From contig NZ_JACJKA010000002.1 of the NCBI RefSeq assembly GCF_016900355.1, forward strand, positions 124,001-188,000: a stretch of DNA of 64,000 nucleotides. The letters are read 5' to 3'. Shown here piece by piece: positions 25,856-34,999 of this stretch. Source of the DNA: Bacteroides mediterraneensis (lineage in GTDB: Bacteria > Bacteroidota > Bacteroidia > Bacteroidales > Bacteroidaceae). The translations under genes were made by a program, and so were the position numbers. The notes under the pieces were generated by a model. It had not been told where the DNA came from and searched no databases. It saw nothing but the letters and a program-made list of their open reading frames with translations. Every line of letters begins with the position of its first letter. Within the stretch, counting starts at the first letter, position 1.

Positions 25856-28216
25856 ATGAAATATAAACACGCATTATGGGGCGTAGGCCTTTCTTTATTA
25901 TTTTCTTTCGGGGCACTCTCTGTTTCTGCAGCTTCATCTGCCGGAGAAGAGGTGAACGTAAAGGAAACATTTGCAGTAGGTAAGGGAACATTTATGTTGA
26001 ATGGAAAACCCTTTGTGGTGAAGGCGGCAGAGGTACACTATCCGCGTATTCCGGAACCTTACTGGGAACAGCGTATTCTTTCGTGCAAGGCATTGGGCAT
26101 GAATACCCTTTGCTTGTATGTTTTCTGGAACTTACACGAACAGCAGCCTGGTAAGTTCGATTTCTCCGGCAATAAGGATATAGCCAAGTTCTGCCGGCTG
26201 GCACAGAAACACGGAATGTATGTCATTGTACGTCCGGGACCTTACGTTTGCGCGGAATGGGAAATGGGCGGACTGCCTTGGTGGTTGCTCAAGAAAAAAG
26301 ATGTGCAGCTACGTACACTTGACCCTTATTATATGGAACGGGTCCGCATCTTTATGAACGAGGTAGGTAAACAGTTGGCCGACTTGCAGCTTTCCCGTGG
26401 GGGAAACATCATCATGGTGCAGGTGGAAAATGAATATGGTTCATATGGCGTCAACAAGCCTTATGTATCGGCCATTCGCGACATTGTGAAACAGGCGGGT
26501 TTTACCGATGTGCCTCTTTTCCAGTGCGACTGGAGTTCCAACTTTACCAACAATGCGCTGGATGATTTGTTGTGGACGGTGAACTTCGGTACGGGTGCCA
26601 ACATTGACGAACAGTTCAAGAAACTGAAATCGTTGCGTCCGGAAACTCCGATGATGTGTAGCGAGTTCTGGAGCGGTTGGTTCGACCACTGGGGACGGAA
26701 GCATGAGACCCGTGATGCGGCTACGATGGTGAGCGGTATCAAAGACATGCTGGACCGGAACATCTCGTTCAGTTTGTATATGACCCACGGAGGTACGACC
26801 TTCGGCTGGTGGGGCGGTGCCAACAACCCGGCTTATTCGGCCATGTGTAGTTCTTACGATTATGACGCGCCGATCAGTGAGGCCGGATGGACCACTCCGA
26901 AGTATTTCCAGTTGCGCGACCTGTTGAAACAATATCTTCCGGAAGGAGAAACTCTGCCTGAACCTCCGGCAGCTTTCCCGGTGATTTCTGTACCGGCCAT
27001 TACGGACTGGAAGGTGGCTCCGTTGTTTGAGAATCTGCCAGAACCAAAACAGTCGGAAGATATCCAGCCGATGGAAATGTTCGACCAGGGTTGGGGAACG
27101 ATTCTGTATCGCACTACCTTGAAAGAGGATGTGAAAGGTACGTTACATATTGACGAAGTCCACGACTGGGCACAGGTGTTTGCCAACGGTAAACTGTTGG
27201 GACGTCTGGATCGTCGTCACGGTGAATTTACCTTGCCGTTGAAAGAAACCTTGAAGAAAGGAACTCAGTTGGACATCCTGGTAGAAGCCATGGGGCGTGT
27301 GAATTTTGACAAGTCTATCCACGACCGGAAAGGTATCACCCAGAAGGTGGAAGTGGTCAATGGTGACCAGGCACAGGAATTGAAAGGCTGGACGGTATAT
27401 AACCTGCCTCCGTTCTATGAATTTGTCAGTCAGAAAAACTACCAGGCGGGTAAATCGGTAGACGGCCCGGCCTACTATAAAGCCACCTTCCATTTGGACA
27501 AGACAGGTGATACCTTCCTGGATATGGAGACTTGGGGTAAAGGTATGGTCTGGGTAAACGGACATGCCATGGGACGTTTTTGGGAAATCGGTCCGCAGCA
27601 GACCTTGTACATGCCGGGATGCTGGCTGAAAGAAGGCGACAATGAAATCATTGTGCTCGATTTGAAGGGTCCGGCCGAAGCCAAAGTGGTCGGTGTGGAA
27701 AAACCGATTCTCGACATGTTGCGTGAGAAAGCTCCGGAAACCCATCGCAAAGACGGTCAGAACCTGAACCTGAAAGCCGAGAAACCGGTGATGACAGGTA
27801 CGTTCAAGGCAGGCAACGGCTGGCAGGAAGTCCGTTTTGAGAAACCGACCACCGGACGTTATTTCTGTTTGGAAGGCGTTTCCAACTACGACGGCACCAA
27901 TATTGCCGCTGTGGCAGAAATGGATGTGCTGGGTGCAGACGGGAAACCGGTTTCCCGTGAAAGCTGGAAGATTGTCTATGCCGACAGCGAAGAAACCCGC
28001 AGCGGTAACCGTACCGCCGACAAGGTATTCGACTTGCAGGAAAGCACCTTCTGGCAGACGGTAGACAATACCGCTTATCCGCATCAGATTGTCATTGATT
28101 TAGGAAAAGAATATCAGGTGACAGGTTTCCGTATGTTGCCACGCGCAGAAGCCGGTGCGCCAGGTTTGATAAAGGATTATAAGGTATATGTAAAGAAATC
28201 AGATTTTACATATTGA
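25856..28216 (+). CDS. Secreted beta-galactosidase, GH35
   Basis: This 786-residue enzyme has a signal peptide (about 1-25) and a TIM barrel with GH35 motifs. RPGPYVCAEWEMGGLPWWLL (about 122-141) is diagnostic. The acid/base is Glu193 in QVENEYGSYG and the nucleophile Glu270 in CSEFWSGW. Beta-sandwich domains follow (about 390-640), then a C-terminal discoidin/F5-8C-like module (about 650-786; YFCLEGVSNYDGTNIAAVAE). It removes beta-linked galactose, for instance from galactan or arabinogalactan exposed by the neighbouring arabinofuranosidases. It is the last gene of the enzyme cluster and ends at a terminator. Confidence 0.92.
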   Translation: MKYKHALWGVGLSLLFSFGALSVSAASSAGEEVNVKETFAVGKGTFMLNGKPFVVKAAEVHYPRIPEPYWEQRILSCKALGMNTLCLYVFWNLHEQQPGKFDFSGNKDIAKFCRLAQKHGMYVIVRPGPYVCAEWEMGGLPWWLLKKKDVQLRTLDPYYMERVRIFMNEVGKQLADLQLSRGGNIIMVQVENEYGSYGVNKPYVSAIRDIVKQAGFTDVPLFQCDWSSNFTNNALDDLLWTVNFGTGANIDEQFKKLKSLRPETPMMCSEFWSGWFDHWGRKHETRDAATMVSGIKDMLDRNISFSLYMTHGGTTFGWWGGANNPAYSAMCSSYDYDAPISEAGWTTPKYFQLRDLLKQYLPEGETLPEPPAAFPVISVPAITDWKVAPLFENLPEPKQSEDIQPMEMFDQGWGTILYRTTLKEDVKGTLHIDEVHDWAQVFANGKLLGRLDRRHGEFTLPLKETLKKGTQLDILVEAMGRVNFDKSIHDRKGITQKVEVVNGDQAQELKGWTVYNLPPFYEFVSQKNYQAGKSVDGPAYYKATFHLDKTGDTFLDMETWGKGMVWVNGHAMGRFWEIGPQQTLYMPGCWLKEGDNEIIVLDLKGPAEAKVVGVEKPILDMLREKAPETHRKDGQNLNLKAEKPVMTGTFKAGNGWQEVRFEKPTTGRYFCLEGVSNYDGTNIAAVAEMDVLGADGKPVSRESWKIVYADSEETRSGNRTADKVFDLQESTFWQTVDNTAYPHQIVIDLGKEYQVTGFRMLPRAEAGAPGLIKDYKVYVKKSDFTY

Positions 28217-28253
28217 TTTTCAGTTTGTATAGAACTTAAGGTAATTCAGGAGA

Positions 28254-28291
28254 AATATCCCGCGACTATTAAGTCTGCGGGATATTTTTTT
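28254..28291 (+). terminator. Intrinsic terminator after GH35
   Basis: AATATCCCGC (28254-28263) pairs with GCGGGATATT (28277-28286) and a T-run follows. Confidence 0.9.
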
Positions 28292-28409
28292 GCTTGCTGG
28301 AAGAAAAATCCCTTTGTTTCATGTCTTTATGACATTTTTTTACGAACTTTGCCGCCCAATGTGAAATTAGGTATGCAAGGAGAGTTTGCATCGGATAACA
28401 GATGAAAGA

Positions 28410-29723
28410 ATGAACGATTCAAAACCGACATTTAAGGAAATAAACGAAAGTTATACATTAAAAGAAGCCATTACGGAAGCCAAGCGTTGCTTGAACTGCA
28501 AGCATCCTTCCTGTAAGAAGGGATGCCCGATAGAAAATGACATTCCGGAGTTTATCCATGAATTGTCAAAAGGAAATATGGGGAATGCTATGGCGATTAT
28601 CAATGAGAAAAGCAATCTGCCAGCCATCTGCGGTAGAGTCTGTCCGCATGAAAAGCAATGTCAGGGGCATTGCGTGCTTTATCCGAAGGGAAAAGGTATT
28701 GAAATCGGCAAGCTGGAACGCTTCATCGCCGATTTTGATACGGAGATGAATCTGATTCGCGAAAAGTTGCCGCAGAAAACCCGTGGAAAGGTGGCTGTCA
28801 TTGGTTCGGGGCCTGCCGGACTGACCGTGGCAGGCGATTTGGCTCGTCAGGGTTTCAATGTGACCATCTTTGAAAGCCAGGCAGAAGCTGGAGGAGTCTT
28901 GATGTACGGTATCCCAGAATACCGTCTGCCCAAACAGGTCGTACGCCAGGAAATTCAGAAAATTGAGGCCTTGGGTGTCAACTTTGTGCTGAATTGCGTG
29001 GTTGGAAAACAATTGACCATCGACGATCTTTTTACACAGGGATACGATGCCATTTTTATTGGTTCGGGTACGGCGTTGCCGAAATCGCTGGATATTCCGG
29101 GGGCTGGACTGCGTGGTGTCATTCAAGCCACGTATCTGTTGCACATGGCCAATATTTACAGCGAAGGTACGGTAGGACGTGATAAAGTGCCGGTGATTGA
29201 AGGAGAGCATGTAGCGGTAATGGGTTGTGGTAACGTAGCTATGGATGCGGCTCGTACGGCAGTGCGTATGGGGGCCGCCAGTGTAATGATTGTGTACCGT
29301 CGTACGGAAGCCGACATGCCAGCCATTCAGGCAGAGTATCAGGCGGCTGTACAGGAAGGAGTGAAATTCCTGTGGCAGACCTCTACCACGGAATTCTTGG
29401 GCGATGCGGAAGGAAAAGTTATCGGTTTACGCGCCAATACTCCGGAGGGTGTCAAGGAATATGCTTTCGACCGTATCTGTCTGGCCATCGGTTCCCGTCC
29501 GGCCAGTCGGATTGTATCGACTACGGAAGGTATTGACACCGATGATAATGGCTACGTACTGGTGAAAGAACGTCCGTTTGGCATGACCAGCCGGAAAGGA
29601 GTCTTTGCCGGGGGTGACGTGGTGCATCGGCCGCAGACGGTGGTGATGGCCATGAAGGCAGCCAAAAGTGTGGCAGTGGGCATTGCGCAGTATGTAGATG
29701 CCATAAAATTATTGAGCGAATAA
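28410..29723 (+). CDS. gltD: GltD-like FAD/NAD(P)-dependent oxidoreductase
   Basis: The 437-residue protein matches the small subunit of glutamate synthase and related dihydropyrimidine-dehydrogenase-like modules. An N-terminal Cys-rich helical domain carries Fe-S ligands (RCLNCKHPSCKKGCP near 27-41; CGRVCPHEKQCQGHC near 74-88). An FAD site (VIGSGPAGLTVAGDLA, about 130-145) and an NAD(P) site (VMGCGNVAMDAARTA, about 271-285) follow. The C-terminal AGGDVVHRPQTVV is typical. No GltB large subunit is adjacent, so it may serve another partner such as ferredoxin-NADP reduction or pyrimidine metabolism. ATG 28410 is preceded by a purine-rich stretch and is preferred over a TTG at 28386. Confidence 0.8.
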   Translation: MNDSKPTFKEINESYTLKEAITEAKRCLNCKHPSCKKGCPIENDIPEFIHELSKGNMGNAMAIINEKSNLPAICGRVCPHEKQCQGHCVLYPKGKGIEIGKLERFIADFDTEMNLIREKLPQKTRGKVAVIGSGPAGLTVAGDLARQGFNVTIFESQAEAGGVLMYGIPEYRLPKQVVRQEIQKIEALGVNFVLNCVVGKQLTIDDLFTQGYDAIFIGSGTALPKSLDIPGAGLRGVIQATYLLHMANIYSEGTVGRDKVPVIEGEHVAVMGCGNVAMDAARTAVRMGAASVMIVYRRTEADMPAIQAEYQAAVQEGVKFLWQTSTTEFLGDAEGKVIGLRANTPEGVKEYAFDRICLAIGSRPASRIVSTTEGIDTDDNGYVLVKERPFGMTSRKGVFAGGDVVHRPQTVVMAMKAAKSVAVGIAQYVDAIKLLSE

Positions 29724-29844
29724 CCTAATTATAAAATAAATACTAAAGTTTAAGCCGTATCTCCTGATAACTCAGGAAAAAACATTAATTTCGCGAATTC
29801 AAAGGAAAGTGTAGAATTTAGATACCAAAAATAAATTTACGACA

Positions 29845-31194
29845 ATGATGGAGCTTGATTTACTCACGGCTGTATCGCCGATTGACGGCCGATACAGAAG
29901 CAAAGCGGGAGCTTTGGCTGCTTATTTTTCTGAATATGCGCTCATGAAATATCGTGTGCGGGTAGAAATTGAATATTTCATTACATTGTGTGAGTTGCCG
30001 TTGCCGCAATTGAGTTCATTCGATGCGGCTCGTTTTGAGTCTCTCCGTGATATTTACCGTAACTTCTCGGAAGCAGATGCCGCACGTATCAAAGAAATTG
30101 AAAGCGTGACTAACCACGATGTGAAAGCGGTAGAGTATTTCATCAAGGAGCAGTTTGATAAACTGGGTGGTCTGGAACATTACAAAGAATTTATCCACTT
30201 CGGACTGACCTCTCAGGACATCAACAACACTTCAGTTCCCTTGTCTATTAAGGATGCGCTGGAAGAAGTGTATTATCCGCAGATTCAGAAGCTGATTGAC
30301 CAGCTGACAACCTATGCGGAAGAATGGAAAGATATTCCGATGCTGGCAAAAACACACGGACAGCCGGCTTCTCCGACTCGCCTGGGAAAAGAAATCATGG
30401 TGTTTGTGTACCGTTTGAACCGTCAGCTGGCGGTGTTGAAGGCTTGTCCGCTGACTGCAAAGTTTGGAGGCGCTACCGGTAACTACAACGCACATCACGT
30501 AGCTTATCCGGATTTTGACTGGAAGGCATTCGGCAACAAGTTCGTATCGGAAAAACTGGGTTTGGAACGGGAAGAATATACCACACAGATTTCCAACTAC
30601 GACGGACTGGGAGCTATTTTTGATGCCATGAAGCGGATCAATACCATCATGATTGACATGAACCGTGACTTCTGGCAGTACATCTCTATGGAGTACTTCA
30701 AGCAGAAAATCAAAGCAGGTGAAGTAGGTTCCAGTGCTATGCCACATAAGGTGAATCCGATTGACTTTGAAAATGCGGAAGGTAACTTAGGAATGGCCAA
30801 CGCGATTTTTGCCCATCTGTCTGCCAAGTTGCCGATTTCTCGTCTGCAGCGTGACTTGACTGACTCTACGGTATTGCGCAACATCGGCGTGCCGTTCGGA
30901 CATACCATCATTGCCATCCAGAGTTCCTTGAAGGGTCTTGGCAAATTGTTGCTGAACGAGCATAAGATTTATGAAGACCTGGATAACTGCTGGAGCGTAG
31001 TGGCAGAAGCTATTCAGACGATTCTGCGCCGGGAAGCTTATCCGCATCCGTATGAAGCGCTGAAGGCTTTGACGCGTACGAACCAGACTATCACAGAAGC
31101 TTCTATCAAGGACTTCATTGAAACACTGAACGTAAGCGAAGACATCAAGAAAGAATTGCGTGCAATTACTCCGCACAACTATACTGGAGTATAA
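29845..31194 (+). CDS. purB: Adenylosuccinate lyase
   Basis: This 449-residue cytosolic enzyme of the fumarase/aspartase superfamily cleaves SAICAR and adenylosuccinate in purine synthesis. VSPIDGRYRSK near the N-terminus, FGLTSQDINNT (about 112-122), AKTHGQPASPT (about 169-179) and the signature GSSAMPHKVNPIDFENAEGN (about 295-314) identify it. Met1 or Met2 could start. It stands between the GltD-like gene and the pseudouridine synthase gene, with 66 nt to the latter. No strong promoter is clear; TAATTTCG near 29790 is a weak candidate. Confidence 0.95.
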   Translation: MMELDLLTAVSPIDGRYRSKAGALAAYFSEYALMKYRVRVEIEYFITLCELPLPQLSSFDAARFESLRDIYRNFSEADAARIKEIESVTNHDVKAVEYFIKEQFDKLGGLEHYKEFIHFGLTSQDINNTSVPLSIKDALEEVYYPQIQKLIDQLTTYAEEWKDIPMLAKTHGQPASPTRLGKEIMVFVYRLNRQLAVLKACPLTAKFGGATGNYNAHHVAYPDFDWKAFGNKFVSEKLGLEREEYTTQISNYDGLGAIFDAMKRINTIMIDMNRDFWQYISMEYFKQKIKAGEVGSSAMPHKVNPIDFENAEGNLGMANAIFAHLSAKLPISRLQRDLTDSTVLRNIGVPFGHTIIAIQSSLKGLGKLLLNEHKIYEDLDNCWSVVAEAIQTILRREAYPHPYEALKALTRTNQTITEASIKDFIETLNVSEDIKKELRAITPHNYTGV

Positions 31195-31260
31195 TTTAAA
31201 ACAAATAATATCGCCCGAGAGGGTATCACAGAGTATTAATTAGCATTAAACAAAAAAATT

Positions 31261-32574
31261 ATGGCAGAAAAAGAATTCAGACAGGAAGGCGAAAACAGCC
31301 AGTCTGGCCGCGATGGTTACAAGTCTTATAACAAAGAAGGATATAATAAATATGGTAGAGGCGAGAAAAGCAACAGCTATGGTCGCCGTCCGTATAATAA
31401 CAATAGAGAAGGGGGAGAGGGCTATCGCTCTTCATATAATCCCCGTTTCAATAATAACAACGGGGAGGACCGTCCGCAAAGAGGTGGTTACGGCAATCGT
31501 CCGCAGCGTCCTTATGGGAATCGTCCGTATAACAACGAAGGAGGCGAACAGCGTTCTTCTTATAACCCGCGTTTTAATAACAACAACGGCAATCGTCCGC
31601 AGCGTCCTTACGGTAATCGTCCGTATAATAATAATGAAGGAGGCGAACAGCGTCCGTATCGTCCGCGCTTCAACAACGGTGGACAGCAGGGTGGCGAACA
31701 GCGTTCCTATCGTCCGCGGTTTAATAACAGTGGACAGCAGGGTGGCTATGGTCGTCCGCAAGGAGGATACCGTCCACGTACTGCCGACTACAATCCGAAT
31801 GCGAAATATAGCATGAAGAAGCAGATTGAATACAAGGAGGTACTGGCCGATCCGGATGAACCGATTCGTTTGAACAAGTTCCTGGCCAATGCCGGTATTT
31901 GCTCTCGTCGGGAAGCGGATGAATTTATCACTGCCGGAGTGGTGTCTGTCAACGGAGAAGTGGTGACCGAGTTGGGTACAAAAGTCAAACGTTCGGATGA
32001 AGTGAAGTTCCACGACCAGCCGGTGAGCATTGAACGCAAGGTGTATGTGTTGCTCAACAAACCGAAAGATTGCGTAACGACTTCCGACGATCCTCAGGAA
32101 CGCAAAACGGTGATGGATTTCGTGAAAGGGGCCTGCAAGGAACGTATTTATCCGGTAGGACGTCTGGACCGCAATACCACTGGTGTGCTCCTGCTGACGA
32201 ACGACGGAGATTTGGCTTCGAAGCTGACACACCCGAAGTTCCTGAAGAAGAAAATTTACCATGTATACTGTGACAAGAACGTGACGAAAGCAGACTTGGA
32301 TCAGATTGTACAGGGAATTACGCTGGACGACGGTGAAATCCATGCAGATGCTGTCAGCTACGCATCGGATACCGACAAGTCGCAGGTGGGCATTGAAATC
32401 CACTCTGGAAAGAACCGTATCGTACGTCGTATCTTCGAGTCGCTGGGCTACCGGGTAGTGAAACTGGACCGTGTGTATTTTGCCGGACTGACCAAGAAGG
32501 GACTCCGCCGGGGCGACTGGCGTTACCTGACAGAACAGGAAGTGGCCATGTTGCGTATGGGGTCTTTTGAATAA
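31261..32574 (+). CDS. rluB: RluB/RsuA-type pseudouridine synthase with a repeat-rich N-terminal tail
   Basis: The 437-residue protein has an unusually long, low-complexity N-terminus (about 1-180) rich in Gly, Asn, Arg, Tyr and Gln, with recurring RPYGNRPYNN and SSYNPRFNNNN motifs. An S4 domain follows (IRLNKFLANAGICSRREAD, about 200-218), then the RsuA/RluB/RluE catalytic core. GRLDRNTTGVLLLTNDGDL (about 300-318) carries the catalytic Asp. It should modify rRNA in the cytosol. The tail is predicted to be disordered and RNA-binding by composition. At DNA level the tail contains a 96-bp (32-codon) tandem duplication. A terminator follows. Confidence 0.88.
   Translation: MAEKEFRQEGENSQSGRDGYKSYNKEGYNKYGRGEKSNSYGRRPYNNNREGGEGYRSSYNPRFNNNNGEDRPQRGGYGNRPQRPYGNRPYNNEGGEQRSSYNPRFNNNNGNRPQRPYGNRPYNNNEGGEQRPYRPRFNNGGQQGGEQRSYRPRFNNSGQQGGYGRPQGGYRPRTADYNPNAKYSMKKQIEYKEVLADPDEPIRLNKFLANAGICSRREADEFITAGVVSVNGEVVTELGTKVKRSDEVKFHDQPVSIERKVYVLLNKPKDCVTTSDDPQERKTVMDFVKGACKERIYPVGRLDRNTTGVLLLTNDGDLASKLTHPKFLKKKIYHVYCDKNVTKADLDQIVQGITLDDGEIHADAVSYASDTDKSQVGIEIHSGKNRIVRRIFESLGYRVVKLDRVYFAGLTKKGLRRGDWRYLTEQEVAMLRMGSFE
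31491..31682 (+). repeat. In-frame 96-bp tandem repeat in the RluB tail
   Basis: The segment beginning CGGCAATCGTCCGCAG at 31491 recurs at 31587, exactly 96 bp (32 codons) later. The encoded units start GNRPQRPYGNRPYNN and continue EGGEQR; they diverge toward the end of the second copy (RSSYNPRF versus RPYRPRF). Confidence 0.8.
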
Positions 32575-32588
32575 TGAGAAATAAATGG

Positions 32589-32629
32589 AACACAGGGATA
32601 GGCGGATACCAAATATCTCTGTGTTTTTT
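32589..32629 (+). terminator. Terminator after rluB
   Basis: AACACAGGGATA (32589-32600) pairs with TATCTCTGTGTT (32614-32625), one G-T wobble, then T-run. Confidence 0.8.
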
Positions 32630-32657
32630 AGATTAATTGATAAAACAGAGAATCAAA

Positions 32658-34061
32658 ATGGAAACAATTCGTAGAACAAAAATTGTTGACCTGCTGAAGC
32701 GTGAAGATTTTGGCGCGATGGTCAATGTGAAAGGTTGGGTGCGTACTCGCCGTGGTAGCAAGCAAGTAAACTTTATTGCATTGAATGATGGTTCTACTAT
32801 AAATAATGTGCAGATTGTGGTCGACCTGGCTAATTTCGACGAGGAATTGCTGAAAAAGATTACAACCGGTGCTTGTCTGAGCGTGAACGGAGAACTGGTG
32901 AAGTCAGTCGGTGCCGGACAGGCTGCAGAAATCCAGGCACGTGAAATCGAAGTGCTGGGTACTTGCGACAATACTTATCCGTTGCAGAAGAAGGGACACT
33001 CTATGGAATTCTTGCGTGAAATCGCTCATTTGCGTCCGCGTACGAATACGTTTGGTGCCGTATTCCGTATCCGTCATAATATGGCAATCGCCATTCATAA
33101 ATTCTTCCATGAAAGAGGTTTCTTCTATTTCCATACACCGTTGATTACCGCATCCGACTGCGAAGGAGCAGGACAGATGTTCCAGGTAACGACCATGAAC
33201 CTCTATGATTTGAAAAAAGACGAGAAAGGTTCCATCATTTATGACAATGACTTCTTTGGCAAGCAGACTAGTTTGACGGTTTCTGGACAGCTGGAAGGTG
33301 AGCTGGCAGCTACAGCCTTGGGAGCTATTTATACTTTCGGTCCAACTTTCCGTGCAGAAAACTCCAATACGCCGCGTCACTTGGCTGAATTCTGGATGAT
33401 TGAACCGGAAGTGGCTTTCAATGACATCAACGACAATATGGACTTGGCTGAAGAGTTCATCAAATATTGTGTGCAGTGGGCATTGGATAACTGCTACGAT
33501 GATGTGAAGTTCCTGAACGACATGTTCGATAAGGGCTTGATTGAACGTCTGCAGGGTGTGCTGAAAGAATCTTTCGTGCGTCTGCCTTATACAGAGGGTA
33601 TCAAGATTCTGGAAGAAGCTGTTGCCAACGGACATAAGTTTGAGTTTCCCGTTTACTGGGGTGTGGATTTGGCTTCAGAGCACGAACGCTTCCTGGTAGA
33701 AGACCATTTCAAACGTCCGGTTATCTTGACAGATTACCCGAAAGAAATCAAGGCTTTCTACATGAAGCAGAACGAAGACGGCAAGACCGTACGTGCCATG
33801 GATGTCTTGTTCCCGAAGATTGGAGAAATTATCGGTGGTTCAGAACGTGAGGCTGATTACGACAAGCTGCTGACTCGCATTCAGGAATTGCACATCCCGA
33901 TGAAGGATATGTGGTGGTATCTGGATACCCGTAAGTACGGTTCATGTCCTCATTCAGGCTTCGGACTGGGCTTCGAACGTCTGCTGTTGTTCGTAACCGG
34001 TATGTCGAATATCCGCGATGTGATTCCGTTCCCGCGTACTCCGCGTAATGCTGAATTCTAA
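32658..34061 (+). CDS. asnS: Asparaginyl-tRNA synthetase
   Basis: This 467-residue class IIb synthetase has an N-terminal OB-fold anticodon domain ([20 protein letters not shown], about 23-42). The catalytic domain shows motif 2 ([20 protein letters not shown]) and motif 3 ([20 protein letters not shown]). It charges tRNA-Asn. Start 32658 (METIRRTK) is chosen because the 7 residues upstream are not conserved in the family. It ends at a hairpin terminator. Confidence 0.95.
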   Translation: METIRRTKIVDLLKREDFGAMVNVKGWVRTRRGSKQVNFIALNDGSTINNVQIVVDLANFDEELLKKITTGACLSVNGELVKSVGAGQAAEIQAREIEVLGTCDNTYPLQKKGHSMEFLREIAHLRPRTNTFGAVFRIRHNMAIAIHKFFHERGFFYFHTPLITASDCEGAGQMFQVTTMNLYDLKKDEKGSIIYDNDFFGKQTSLTVSGQLEGELAATALGAIYTFGPTFRAENSNTPRHLAEFWMIEPEVAFNDINDNMDLAEEFIKYCVQWALDNCYDDVKFLNDMFDKGLIERLQGVLKESFVRLPYTEGIKILEEAVANGHKFEFPVYWGVDLASEHERFLVEDHFKRPVILTDYPKEIKAFYMKQNEDGKTVRAMDVLFPKIGEIIGGSEREADYDKLLTRIQELHIPMKDMWWYLDTRKYGSCPHSGFGLGFERLLLFVTGMSNIRDVIPFPRTPRNAEF

Positions 34062-34089
34062 TAGAATACAATATATTTGTAAGAAGAAA

Positions 34090-34119
34090 AAGCCATTCTG
34101 TTTGGAATGGCTTTTTTTT
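34090..34119 (+). terminator. Terminator after asnS
   Basis: AAGCCATTC pairs with GAATGGCTT around a short TGTTTG loop, then a run of T. Confidence 0.9.
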
Positions 34120-34174
34120 ATACTTTTTTTGGTAGAAAAAAGTCGATAAAGCGCGTGATTTTCAAATTATTTTA

Positions 34175-34182
34175 TATTTTTG
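34175..34182 (+). promoter_or_regulatory. -7 box of the DUF4488 gene
   Basis: TATTTTTG fits TAnnTTTG and ends 36 nt before the ATG. The -33 region is only T-rich. Confidence 0.45.
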
Positions 34183-34218
34183 TAGGTAACCTAACGGGCA
34201 ATTCTAATACTTTTAGTT

Positions 34219-34710
34219 ATGAAAATACGCAATTTCTTTCTGGTGGCATTTCTAATGCTTTTGACTGTCGGCAGTTCGATGGCCCAGGATGTACAGGAGA
34301 AGACTCCAATCACTTTGCATGGGGTTTGGCAGATGTGTTTTTATCGTTCTAATTCTCCGGATATTCCCGGTGAACTCAAAACAAGTAATTCTTTGAAGAT
34401 TCTTTCTGATGACGGACGTTTCACCAATTTGCTGATGATGCAGACGGGGGCTGTCATTTTGGGATATGGAACTTATGAAATCAATAACGAAGGGCTGTAT
34501 ACAGAATATGTGGAGAAAAACGTACATCTTCCGCAGCTGAATGGAGAAAAAAATGAGATGCATTTTGAGCTGAAGGAGAACGGGACATTGATGTATGTGA
34601 AATATTTCCTGAAAAATGATGCCAAGGGAAATGAAATCGATTCGTGGTGTCATGAAATCTGGCAGAAAGTAGAAATGGCGCCGGTTTACCCGGGTGATGA
34701 ACTGAGATAA
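34219..34710 (+). CDS. Secreted DUF4488-domain protein
   Basis: The 163-residue protein has a signal peptide (MKIRNFFLVAFLMLLTVGSSMA, cut before QDVQ) and a single lipocalin-like beta-domain beginning TLHGVWQMCFYRS. A repeated strand pattern follows (KILSDDGRFTNLLMM, GYGTYEINNEGLYTE, CHEIWQKVE). This matches my recollection of the DUF4488 family of Bacteroidales periplasmic proteins. No function is known. It is monocistronic, with its own promoter and a strong terminator. Confidence 0.75.
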   Translation: MKIRNFFLVAFLMLLTVGSSMAQDVQEKTPITLHGVWQMCFYRSNSPDIPGELKTSNSLKILSDDGRFTNLLMMQTGAVILGYGTYEINNEGLYTEYVEKNVHLPQLNGEKNEMHFELKENGTLMYVKYFLKNDAKGNEIDSWCHEIWQKVEMAPVYPGDELR

Positions 34711-34734
34711 TCAAAATTATAATTGAAAGATAAA

Positions 34735-34785
34735 ACAAGAAAGGCGGTTCTGGCATGAAGTACGGATACCGCCTTTCTTGTTTCT
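34735..34785 (+). terminator. Terminator after the DUF4488 gene
   Basis: ACAAGAAAGGCGGT (34735-34748) pairs perfectly with ACCGCCTTTCTTGT (34768-34781), followed by T-rich sequence. Confidence 0.85.
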
Positions 34786-34844
34786 GGATAGAGAGTCATT
34801 GTTAATAATCAATCATTTATCCCGCGAAAAAAAAACTTAAAATC

Positions 34845-34875
34845 TTTGTTGGTTAAAAGAAAAGCCGTACCTTTG
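34845..34875 (+). promoter_or_regulatory. Strong promoter of the rplM-rpsI-rpsB-tsf operon
   Basis: TTTG (34845-34848), 19 nt, TACCTTTG (34868-34875) is a full consensus match. The leader to the GTG start at 35000 would be about 120 nt, long enough for a ribosomal-protein regulatory structure. Confidence 0.8.
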
Positions 34876-34999
34876 CAAGCCGATTATTATCAACTAGTGA
34901 TAAATTTTTAATTCTGAGTGCTTTATTCTTCTTTGTCCGGGAAGAGTGGGGCGGGAGGAATTTGTTTTTTAGTAGTTAACATTTAAAAAAGATTTAAGA

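Noticed and set aside
28344-28351. GAACTTTG as a -7 box for the GltD-like gene
   Set aside because: It lacks the TA of TAnnTTTG and the nearest TTTG lies 27 nt away, too far for a -33 element.
31313-32403. Long frames on both strands overlapping the RluB tail
   Set aside because: They come from the skewed repeat composition of the tail; the S4 and catalytic domains fix the true frame.
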